Origin: an uncultured Clostridium sp.
GTDB lineage: Bacteria > Bacillota > Clostridia > TANB77 > CAG-508
Assembly (NCBI GenBank): GCA_900556975.1
Contig: USQZ01000071.1
Coordinates: 1-5,833 of the forward strand
DNA length: 5,833 bases
Direction of reading: 5' to 3'
Shown here piece after piece: positions 1 through 5,833 of this stretch. The notes under the pieces are model-generated. The model worked only from the letters and a program-made list of their open reading frames with translations. It was not told where the DNA came from and did no database searches. Both the position numbers and the translations under genes were made by a program. The first letter of the stretch is position 1. Each line of letters starts with the position of its first letter.

Positions 1-13
1 AACAAATAAATTA

Positions 14-42
14 TTGCAAAATGGAAATATATATAATATAAT
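14..42 (+). promoter_or_regulatory. Putative sigma-A promoter upstream of the membrane-protein gene
   Basis: A -35-like box TTGCAA (14-19, four of six consensus bases) is followed by a 17-base spacer and a perfect -10 box TATAAT (37-42). Transcription would start near position 49 and give a leader of about 30 bases. That leader carries a good Shine-Dalgarno sequence, AAGGAG (64-69), nine bases before the ATG at 79. The surrounding DNA is so AT-rich that TATAAT-like strings are common (another lies at 32-37), so the support comes mainly from the ideal spacing and the placement just upstream of the first gene. It would drive the membrane-protein gene and probably the phosphofructokinase gene behind it. 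Confidence 0.55.
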
Positions 43-78
43 TTAAGAGTTAAAATATAGGTTAAGGAGCAAAAATAT

Positions 79-651
79 ATGGAATTGGAATCAAAAAAAT
101 ATCAAAAAAGAATGATTGCAATAGTAGTAATTCTAATTATTTCAACAATTCTAGGAACAATTGCAGAAAAAGAAATAAGAAAAAAATCACAAGAATTAGA
201 CAGTACTGTTGAAACAATTAGAGCCACATCTGAAGAAGAATATGAAAAATCAAGAGAAGAAAAGACGGCACAAACAGGAAAGGAATATCCTACAAAAGAA
301 AAGCTTTTATCAACATTAAGTGAAGTCCAAGACTACTATCATACTTTTATAGATAGACAAGAGTCTATAGGAATTTTAGCATTTTCAATTGCATTTTCAG
401 GAACATTTATGGGAATAATGATGTATTTCATTTTCACAGGGTGGATTTTAAAGAAAATATGGAAAGATATCAAAACATGGATATCTGTACTAATGAGGAT
501 ATTAATATTAATAATTTTAGTGCAACTTTTGGCATACCCACTAATACTTATCGGATTAGTAGGACAACTACCATTTGTAGCATACACACTTTACAAATAT
601 ATAAAATTAAGAAAACTTGAAGATAAAGATGATGTTATTGTAGAAAAATAA
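79..651 (+). CDS. Hypothetical multi-pass membrane protein
   Basis: This is a 190-residue protein that I do not recognise. The ATG start is supported by AAGGAG at 64-69. A short basic N-terminus is followed by a membrane helix at about residues 12-28. Next comes a highly charged, Glu/Lys-rich stretch at about 30-95 that is probably helical and could form a coiled coil. A second helix lies at about 97-121, and a long hydrophobic stretch at about 135-173 could hold two more, broken near the Pro at 154. The C-terminus is short and charged. There are no cysteines and no visible catalytic motif. With three or four helices, the charged loop would lie on the outer face if the N-terminus is inside. 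The phosphofructokinase gene starts 24 bases downstream with its own strong ribosome binding site, so the two are probably co-transcribed. That placement does not reveal a function. It is confidently a gene (start signal, codon use, coherent topology) of unknown role. Confidence 0.85.
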   Translation: MELESKKYQKRMIAIVVILIISTILGTIAEKEIRKKSQELDSTVETIRATSEEEYEKSREEKTAQTGKEYPTKEKLLSTLSEVQDYYHTFIDRQESIGILAFSIAFSGTFMGIMMYFIFTGWILKKIWKDIKTWISVLMRILILIILVQLLAYPLILIGLVGQLPFVAYTLYKYIKLRKLEDKDDVIVEK

Positions 652-675
652 TTCATTTAAGGGAGGATAAATAAA

Positions 676-1818
676 ATGATTAAGAAAGTAGCAATATTAG
701 CAAATGGAGGAGATGTATCAGGATTTAATGCTGTAATAAGAGCAATTGTAAAAACAGCAGAAACAAATGGAATCGAATGTTATGGGTATATCGATGGATA
801 TAGAGGACTTGTAACAAACAATTATATTAGATTAGACGGTAGTGAAAAAGCATCAGGAATATTACCAAAAGGAGGATCAATAATTGGTTCTTCAACAAAC
901 GCAATAGTATTTCACTACAAAGTTGAACATGAAGACGGAACAGTAACATATGAAGACTTGTCAGACAAATGTGTTCAAAACGTAAAAGAAGCTGGATTTG
1001 ATTGTGTGTTCACATTAGGAGGAGATAGCACTCAAAAATCAGCTAGAGATCTATTCTTAAAAGGAATTAACACAATAGGGGTTCCAAAAACAATAGACAA
1101 CGATGTTGCATGTACAGATATTACATTTGGATATAACACAGCTGTATCAGTTGCAACAGATGCAATAGATAGACTTCATACAACTGCAGAAACACATAAT
1201 AGAATTATGGTTCTTGAAGTTATGGGAAGATTTGCAGGCTGGATTGCACTAGAATCAGCAATATCTGGTGGAGCAGACGTTGCATTAATACCAGAAATAC
1301 CATACGATATAAACAAAGCAGCACAAGCAATTAAAGCAAGACAAGCTAAAGGAAAGAACTTCAGCATAGTTGTTGTATCAGAAGGAGCTATGTCAAAAGA
1401 TGGAGAAAATGAAACACACTCAGCTGAAGGAATAGATTCACAAGCAGGAATAAGCGTTAAATTTGGAGGAATAGGACAAAAAGTTGCAAAAGAATTACAA
1501 GATTTAACAGGCTTAGAATCTAGATGCACAGTTTTAGGATATATGCAAAGAGGAGGAACTCCAACAGCATATGATAGAGTACTTTCAACAAAATATGGTG
1601 CAAAAGCAATGGAACTTGCAATGGAAGAAAAATTCGGAGTACTAACAGTAATTCATAATGGAAATTTAACTTCAGTACCATTAGAAGAAGTTGTAGGAAA
1701 CAACAAAGAATTAGGAGCTGTACAAGGTGGAACAGAAGATAGCAATGTTCGTTTAGTTACTATGGATGATGATTTAGTAAAAACAGCAAGAGATATAGGA
1801 ATTTGTTTAGGAGATTAA
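676..1818 (+). CDS. pfkA: 6-phosphofructokinase with atypical phosphoryl-donor site
   Basis: It phosphorylates fructose 6-phosphate to fructose 1,6-bisphosphate, the committed step of glycolysis, in the cytoplasm. The protein has 380 residues against about 320 for the classical bacterial ATP enzyme. The start ATG follows GGGAGGA (661-667) at eight bases. Family motifs in order are: the N-terminal nucleotide loop with NGGDVSGFNA (10-19), GGSIIGSST (66-74), LGGDSTQ (114-120) with metal-binding Asp117, GVPKTIDND (135-143) with catalytic Asp141, Arg176 and EVMGR (181-185) for the sugar phosphate, and Arg283 with GYMQRGG (288-294). In E. coli numbering, position 104 is Ser118 here, where ATP enzymes have Gly and PPi enzymes Asp. 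Position 124 is Lys138, typical of PPi or 'group III' enzymes. Arg72 is replaced by Thr74 and His249 by Tyr289. Family membership is certain, but the donor (ATP, PPi or another) is not. The symbol is given for the family only. The gene is likely co-transcribed with the membrane-protein gene before it. Confidence 0.95.
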   Translation: MIKKVAILANGGDVSGFNAVIRAIVKTAETNGIECYGYIDGYRGLVTNNYIRLDGSEKASGILPKGGSIIGSSTNAIVFHYKVEHEDGTVTYEDLSDKCVQNVKEAGFDCVFTLGGDSTQKSARDLFLKGINTIGVPKTIDNDVACTDITFGYNTAVSVATDAIDRLHTTAETHNRIMVLEVMGRFAGWIALESAISGGADVALIPEIPYDINKAAQAIKARQAKGKNFSIVVVSEGAMSKDGENETHSAEGIDSQAGISVKFGGIGQKVAKELQDLTGLESRCTVLGYMQRGGTPTAYDRVLSTKYGAKAMELAMEEKFGVLTVIHNGNLTSVPLEEVVGNNKELGAVQGGTEDSNVRLVTMDDDLVKTARDIGICLGD

Positions 1819-1828
1819 AAAATATAAT

Positions 1829-1860
1829 GAAGCATATTACTAAAAAAAGTAATATGCTTC
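1829..1860 (+). other. Perfect 13-bp hairpin between the phosphofructokinase gene and argS
   Basis: GAAGCATATTACT (1829-1841) pairs perfectly with AGTAATATGCTTC (1848-1860) around a six-A loop. It begins 10 bases after the phosphofructokinase stop codon and ends five bases before the argS Shine-Dalgarno sequence AAAGGA (1865-1870). No U-run follows on the + strand (the next bases are GCTAAAAGG), so it is not a canonical intrinsic terminator. It could protect the 3' end of the upstream message, act as a processing site, or give partial termination. The 60-base gap is far too short for a T-box leader, which controls some synthetase genes in this phylum. A TATAAT at 1823-1828 lacks a convincing -35 partner. 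Confidence 0.7.
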
Positions 1861-1878
1861 GCTAAAAGGAATGATAAT

Positions 1879-3585
1879 ATGATAGATTATAATGAATTAA
1901 TAGCTGAAAAAATAGCAAATGCAATAAACTTAGATAAAAATGAAATAAAACAATATATTGAAATCCCACCACAAAGCGATATGGGAGATTTCGCATTTCC
2001 TTGTTTTAAACTAGCTAAAACACTTAGAAAATCACCAGTTCAAATTGCTGATGATATAAAAGAAAAAATTAGCGAAGATGAATACATAAAAAAAATAGAA
2101 ACAAAATCAGGATATTTAAATTTTTATATTAATAACACCAAATTAGTTGAAGAAGTTTTAGAAGAAATAAATAACCATGAAAATGATTTCGGAAAAAGCA
2201 ATGAAGGGACAGGGAAAACAGTATTAATAGATTATTCATCACCTAATATTGCAAAACCATTTCATATAGGACATTTAAGAACAACATTAATTGGAAGTGC
2301 ATTATATAAAATTTATAAATACCTAGGATACAACACAATAGGAATCAACCATTTAGGAGATTATGGAACTCAATTTGGAAAAATGATTGAAGCATATAAA
2401 ATGTGGGGAAGCGAATATGATCTAAGTGAAGATGCCATAAATAAAATGGTAGACATGTATGTTCGTATAAACAATCTTTGCAAAGAAGATGAAGCAGTAT
2501 TAGAAAGATGTAGAGAAAATTTCAAACTTCTTGAAGAAGGAGATAAATACTGCACAGAATTATGGGAACATTTCAAAGAACTAAGTTTAAAAGAATTTGA
2601 TAAAATATATGACATATTGGGAGTAAAATTTGATTCATTAAATGGAGAAGCTTTTTATTCTGATAAGACAGATGAAGTAGTTGAAATGCTAAAAGAAAAA
2701 GGAAAATTAACAGAATCAGAAGGAGCAGAAATAGTTGATTTAGCAGATGAAGGAATTGAAACACCATGCATAATAAAAAAAGCAAATGGCTCAACTATTT
2801 ATGCAACAAGAGATTTAGCAGCTATCCTTTACAGAGCACGTACATATGATTTTGATAAATGTCTTTATGTAGTTGCATATGAGCAAAACTTGCACTTCAA
2901 GCAAATATTTGCAGTTGCTAAATATTTAGTAGATGAAAAATATGTAAAAGGCTTAAAACACGTATCATATGGAATGGTTCAGTTACCAACAGGTAAAATG
3001 TCAACAAGATTAGGAAACGTTGTAAAAATTGAAGATTTAATAACAGAAACAATTGAAAAAGCAAAAGAAATTATAACAACAAAAAATCCAGAATTAGAAA
3101 ACAAAGATGAAGTAGCTAAAAAAGTTGGTATTGCAGCAATAATTTTTAACACATTATCAACAACAAATAATAAAGACCAAATATTCGATTGGAACACAGC
3201 TTTAAACTTCCAAGGAGAAACAGGACCATATATTCAATATACATATGTAAGAACAAAAGGAGTCTTAGAAAAGGTTGGAAAAATACCAACTATATCAGAA
3301 GTAGACTTCTCAGTATTAACAGATGATTCTTCAATAAAAGTATTAAAGTCATTATATGCATTTAAAGAAACATTAGAAATGACAGTAGAAAAAAATGAAC
3401 CTGCAATACTTGCAAGATACCTAATTGAAGTATCACAAAACTACAGTAATTTCTACAATGATAACAAAATTCTAGTAGAAGAAGAGAAAGTTAAAAACGC
3501 AAGAGCATATTTAACATATGCAGTAGGAACAGTATTAAAAACAGGAGCATCACTATTAGGAATACAAATGCCAGATAAAATGTAA
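1879..3585 (+). CDS. argS: Arginyl-tRNA synthetase
   Basis: This is a class I aminoacyl-tRNA synthetase that charges tRNA-Arg with arginine using ATP in the cytoplasm. At 568 residues it has normal length for bacterial ArgRS and looks intact. The N-terminal additional domain that contacts the tRNA elbow spans about residues 1-95. The catalytic Rossmann core follows with SSPNIAKPFHIGH (120-132), where HIGH is His129-His132. HLGDYGTQFGK (158-168) and YATRDLAA (308-315) are both typical of ArgRS. The second signature is KMSTRLGNVV (373-382), the usual ArgRS variant of KMSKS. The C-terminal helical DALR anticodon-binding domain starts near FQGETGPYIQYTYVR (444-458) and ends in the characteristic GIQMPDKM. 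ATG 1879 is preceded at eight bases by AAAGGA (1865-1870). The next gene begins 21 bases after the stop and happens to lie in the same reading frame. No T-box or other leader is seen; expression probably comes from the upstream promoter or from one inside the preceding gene. Confidence 0.98.
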   Translation: MIDYNELIAEKIANAINLDKNEIKQYIEIPPQSDMGDFAFPCFKLAKTLRKSPVQIADDIKEKISEDEYIKKIETKSGYLNFYINNTKLVEEVLEEINNHENDFGKSNEGTGKTVLIDYSSPNIAKPFHIGHLRTTLIGSALYKIYKYLGYNTIGINHLGDYGTQFGKMIEAYKMWGSEYDLSEDAINKMVDMYVRINNLCKEDEAVLERCRENFKLLEEGDKYCTELWEHFKELSLKEFDKIYDILGVKFDSLNGEAFYSDKTDEVVEMLKEKGKLTESEGAEIVDLADEGIETPCIIKKANGSTIYATRDLAAILYRARTYDFDKCLYVVAYEQNLHFKQIFAVAKYLVDEKYVKGLKHVSYGMVQLPTGKMSTRLGNVVKIEDLITETIEKAKEIITTKNPELENKDEVAKKVGIAAIIFNTLSTTNNKDQIFDWNTALNFQGETGPYIQYTYVRTKGVLEKVGKIPTISEVDFSVLTDDSSIKVLKSLYAFKETLEMTVEKNEPAILARYLIEVSQNYSNFYNDNKILVEEEKVKNARAYLTYAVGTVLKTGASLLGIQMPDKM

Positions 3586-3606
3586 AAAGAAATTGAGAAA
3601 GAAAAT

Positions 3607-5694
3607 ATGATATGTCCAAAATGTAATGAAGAAATTGCAGATAAAGCAAAATTCTGTACCAAATGAGGAGCTAACATAGAAGAAGTAACAAAAGAATTAG
3701 AAGCAAAAAGAGAAGAAGAGGTTAGAAAAGCAGAAGAACAAGCACTTAAAGAAGTAGAAGAAGCTAGTAAAGTTGAAGAACAAAAAGTTAAAGAGGCAGA
3801 GAAAGTTAGAGAAACAGAAGAAGCTAGAGAAGTTGAAAAAGAACTAAAATCTGAGGAAACTCAACCAATAGCAGATTCAAATGACGAAGAGCCTACACAA
3901 GAGCCAAAAAATGAACAACCTAAAAAAGCAAAAAAAGGCAAGAAAAAAATAATATTAGTAATTGCCATAATTATTGTATTATTGGCTGGAGTAGGCGCAG
4001 GAGTATGGTATTACATGTCAGAAAACAATGATAGTGAAACTGCAACTGAGCAGAAAAAATTAGAATGGGGAGACGTATATCTTGAAGTTTTAAATGACAA
4101 CAGTAAGTTAGATGACATGGACAACCAAAAAATTCAGTTATGCGACTTAGACAAAGATAAAATACCAGAACTAATTATATATGGAATAAAAAATGCAAAA
4201 GAATATATTGCAAACATATATAAATTAAATGAAAAAAATGAAGTAGATACAATAAAAGTATCATTAGACAATGAGTTCGACTTAAAACTAGTATATGATG
4301 CAAACAAAGACGACTATGTGTGGTATGCAGTTGAGAAAACATCAGACAACTCATCAAAATACTACGACCTAAACTTAGATAGCAAAGAATATAAACCAGA
4401 AGAAGTAGGGCTAACAAAAAATACAGACTGCATTGAAGTAGACGAAAACTATAGCAAAAAAGTAGATTTCAACAAAAATGCAAGCAAAAAAGACAAAGAA
4501 AAAGTATTCGAAGAAGCCCAAAAAGACTATGTTGAAACAGACGACATGATAACAGACGAAGTAAAAGAAAAAGTAGAAGCAGTAAAAATATTGAAAAATA
4601 TAAAAAAATTAGATAACAGCAAAGAAATAGTATATTCAGCAGTATCAAAAACAATAAGCGGAAACACATATGAATATCCATGCATCAACATAGATTCAGC
4701 AGATGTAGCAACAATAAACGCAGAAATAAAGAAAAGATTTGGATTTAGCGCAAACATGAATGCATCAAACTATTACGATCAAGTCGGATATGAAACAGAA
4801 GAAATTTCATATTCATACACAATAAATAAATCAGTACTATCAGTACTAGTATGGAGTGGCGGAAATGAAACAATAACTGCTAATACATATAACGTTGATT
4901 TACAAACACTAAGCAAAATAAGTAGTGAAAATTTAATAAAGCAATACAATGCAAGTAAAGATGAAGTAATAACAAAAGCAACAGAAGCCGTAAAAAAAGA
5001 ATGCGATACACTAGTTGCAAAAGAAAAAACAGCATTAGGAAGCAACTGGAGCACATTATATGATGACAAAACAGTTACAGAATGGCAAAACGCAATTAAA
5101 AAGAGCATAGAAAAACTAAACGTATATATCAATGATAAAAACGAACTATGCATATTAGGTGAATTTGAACATGCAGGCGGACAATGGAGCTGTACACAAA
5201 CAGTAATTGTAAACATAACAAACGGATACAAAGCATCAGAATTAACATTCAAAGGCGGAAAAGCAATTAAACATTACATAGAAAATTACAAAGAAGAAAA
5301 TACAGCACCAAGCACATCACCATCATCCACACCTTCATCAGTGCCATCATCAACACCAGCAACATCAGCAAGCACATCTGAAGAACCAACAGAAAAAGGA
5401 GCAATAGGAAAAGACCAAGCACAGAAGTTAGCTGAAAAAGTATGGGGAAGCACTTCAGATGAAACAGGTAACCAAATTGGATACACATATACAGGATGGG
5501 GAAAAGACAGCGCAGGAAAACAATACTACATATTCAATGCAAGATGGTTAGTAGGAGATCATTGGTCATACATAGGAACAATATGTATAGCAGCTGATGG
5601 AAAAACATACAAACAACTAGACACAGTAGTAAACGATACAGCAAGAGGTGAAACATTTAATATGTTAGATGGCGGAAATATAAAAAATAATTAA
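3607..5694 (+). CDS. Zinc-ribbon, single-pass membrane protein with large outer region; in-frame TGA at codon 20
   Basis: Translated through the TGA, this gives 695 residues. Residues 1-24 are a zinc ribbon: Cys3, Cys6, Cys17, and TGA at codon 20 where the fourth Cys is expected, followed by Gly-Ala. Residues 25-80 are Glu/Lys/Val-rich and probably coiled coil; 81-114 are Pro/Lys-rich and end in a basic stop. One membrane helix lies at about 115-134. This predicts a cytoplasmic ribbon and an outer C-terminal region of about 560 residues. The outer part starts with a DLDKDKIPELII motif (180-191), resembling Asp-rich repeats of clostridial surface proteins. A middle region (about 350-455) faintly resembles DUF3298/RsiV-type domains. 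A Ser/Thr/Pro linker (566-595) leads to a C-terminal domain of about 95 residues. The layout resembles TcaA-like zinc-ribbon membrane proteins. The Shine-Dalgarno sequence is weak (GAGAAAG, 3595-3601). Starting after the TGA is implausible: the first in-frame ATG, GTG or TTG is TTG 3982, inside the membrane helix. It may be recoded, freshly broken or misread. The function is unknown. Confidence 0.8.
3664..3666 (+). other. In-frame TGA replacing the fourth zinc-ribbon cysteine codon
   Basis: Codon 20 of the zinc-ribbon gene is TGA, in the context TTC TGT ACC AAA TGA GGA GCT. The family pattern is F-C-x-x-C-G-A, so the TGA stands exactly at a Cys codon and differs from TGT or TGC only in the third base. 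The frame before it (19 codons with three correctly spaced Cys) and after it (675 open codons) are both protein-like. Bacterial selenocysteine insertion needs a SECIS stem-loop just after the UGA. The next 55 bases are strongly purine-rich, and the only complement I found (CTAAC at 3671-3675 with GTTAG at 3721-3725) would enclose a 45-base loop, so no SECIS is evident. Confidence 0.9.
3718..3840 (+). repeat. Degenerate Glu/Lys-rich coding repeat (coiled-coil stalk)
   Basis: Within the zinc-ribbon gene the codons for EEASKVEE (3757-3780) recur 60 bases later as EEAREVEK (3817-3840). The stretches between them also follow a loose 20-codon pattern of KxxEE/KVxE units. The encoded segment is almost entirely charged, with Val or Ala at intervals suggesting a helical, possibly coiled-coil, stalk between the zinc ribbon and the membrane helix. 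Such purine-rich repeats can change length by slippage. The copies here are too diverged to be a recent tandem duplication. Confidence 0.5.
5302..5391 (+). repeat. Low-complexity Ser/Thr/Pro linker coding region
   Basis: These 30 codons of the zinc-ribbon gene encode a Thr-Ala-Pro-Ser run rich in S, T and P with few other residues, for example TPSSVPSSTPATSAS. It separates the middle outer region from the C-terminal domain (about residues 600-695). Such linkers are typical of extracytoplasmic proteins of Gram-positive bacteria and support the outside location of the C-terminal half. On the DNA level it is built from repeated CCATCA, TCA and ACA units. Confidence 0.7.
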
Positions 5695-5700
5695 AAAAAT

Positions 5701-5743
5701 ACTTGCTTTTAAGTAATAAATTTGGTATTATTTAAAAGCAAGT
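5701..5743 (+). terminator. Long palindrome after the zinc-ribbon gene; possible bidirectional terminator
   Basis: ACTTGCTTTTAA (5701-5712) pairs perfectly with TTAAAAGCAAGT (5732-5743). Pairing continues inward through a G-T wobble and five more A-T pairs (5714-5718 with 5726-5730), leaving a seven-base loop (5719-5725). It starts six bases after the stop codon of the zinc-ribbon gene. On the + strand only a weak TTAAATAT tail follows. The strong run lies on the other side (AAAAAAT, 5694-5700) and would be a U-run for transcription on the - strand. The + strand terminator call is therefore moderate. The palindrome also overlaps a candidate promoter for the tRNA. Confidence 0.55.
5703..5731 (+). 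promoter_or_regulatory. Putative extended -10 promoter for tRNA-Leu, inside the palindrome
   Basis: TTGCTT (5703-5708) resembles a -35 box. After exactly 17 bases comes TATTAT (5726-5731, five of six consensus bases), preceded by TGG (5723-5725), which fits the TGn extended -10 element. Transcription would start near 5738, about 13 bases before the mature tRNA, giving a short 5' leader for RNase P to remove. The -35 match is weak and the region is AT-rich. It would let the tRNA be expressed independently of the long gene upstream. Confidence 0.4.
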
Positions 5744-5750
5744 TAAATAT

Positions 5751-5833
5751 GCCGATGTGGCGGAATTGGCAGACGCACATGACTCAAAATCATGCGGGAA
5801 ACCATGTGGGTTCGAGTCCCACCATCGGTACCA
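5751..5833 (+). tRNA. tRNA-Leu (anticodon CAA)
   Basis: This is a complete 83-base class II tRNA. The acceptor arm GCCGATG (5751-5757) pairs with CATCGGT (5823-5829), then comes discriminator A (5830) and an encoded CCA (5831-5833). The D stem is GCG/CGC (5760-5762 with 5774-5776). The anticodon stem CATGA/TCATG (5778-5782 with 5790-5794) holds loop CTCAAAA, so the anticodon is CAA (5785-5787) and reads UUG. The variable arm is short, with GG/CC closing a GAAA loop (5796-5803). The T stem GTGGG/CCCAC flanks TTCGAGT (5811-5817). The first acceptor pair is G-U rather than the usual G-C. The window ends exactly at the CCA, so any following tRNAs cannot be seen. Confidence 0.97.

Noticed and set aside
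1176..1529. 117-codon open frame on the - strand inside the phosphofructokinase gene
   Set aside because: It is antisense to a conserved enzyme gene whose motifs account for this DNA; nothing supports independent coding.
1823..1828. TATAAT as a promoter -10 box for argS
   Set aside because: The best -35 candidate, TTGTTT at 1803-1808, leaves only 14 bases of spacer, and AT-rich intergenic DNA yields such strings by chance.
3583..3609. Possible argS-zinc-ribbon fusion by stop read-through, since both are in the same frame
   Set aside because: argS ends at its normal family C-terminus with TAA, and the next gene has its own ATG; a shared frame occurs by chance one time in three.
3667..3720. 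SECIS element for selenocysteine insertion
   Set aside because: The stretch is almost all purines, and no stem of useful length with a short loop can be formed by eye.
4779..5252. 157-codon open frame on the - strand
   Set aside because: It lies wholly antisense to the long + strand gene, is rich in Ser/Phe/Leu as expected from reading A-rich coding DNA backwards, and has no family motif or start signal.
3982..5694. A separate shorter gene starting at TTG 3982
   Set aside because: The start would fall inside the predicted membrane helix and has no ribosome binding site. The same frame is coding and open back to the TGA at 3664 and joins the zinc ribbon beyond it.
5751..5833. tRNA 3' end as an integration (att) site
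   Set aside because: No integrase gene, direct repeat of the tRNA end or other mobile-element sign is present in the window, which stops at the CCA.

Overview
The window is very AT-rich. All four protein genes and the tRNA lie on the + strand and run in one direction. Codon use is dominated by A/T-ending codons (AAA, GAA, TTA, ATA, AGA), every gene ends in TAA, and start regions look like those of Bacillota. This fits a low-GC anaerobic Firmicute, most likely one of the Clostridia and possibly an uncultured gut lineage. No marker in the window fixes the genus.

Layout. A sigma-A-type promoter (14-42) leads into a small unrecognised membrane protein (79-651). After 24 bases comes a 6-phosphofructokinase (676-1818) with an atypical phosphoryl-donor site. 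A 60-base gap holding a perfect 13-bp hairpin without a U-run separates it from arginyl-tRNA synthetase, argS (1879-3585). After 21 bases comes a long gene (3607-5694) for a membrane-anchored protein: a cytoplasmic zinc ribbon, a charged helical stalk, one membrane helix and a large outer part. The window closes with a long palindrome (5701-5743), which overlaps a good candidate promoter, and a complete tRNA-Leu(CAA) with encoded CCA (5751-5833).

The first three genes are closely spaced and probably share transcription, though the hairpin before argS may set relative levels. The phosphofructokinase (glycolysis) and argS (translation) are housekeeping genes. The two membrane proteins flanking them have no assignable function.

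The main point of interest is an in-frame TGA at codon 20 of the last gene. It sits exactly where the fourth zinc-binding cysteine belongs (C-x2-C-x10-C-x2-TGA-G). The same frame then stays open for 675 codons with no usable start until inside the membrane helix. The sequence alone cannot separate UGA recoding (selenocysteine or cysteine), a very recent nonsense mutation, and a base error. No SECIS-like stem-loop is visible after the TGA, so selenocysteine is not specifically supported.
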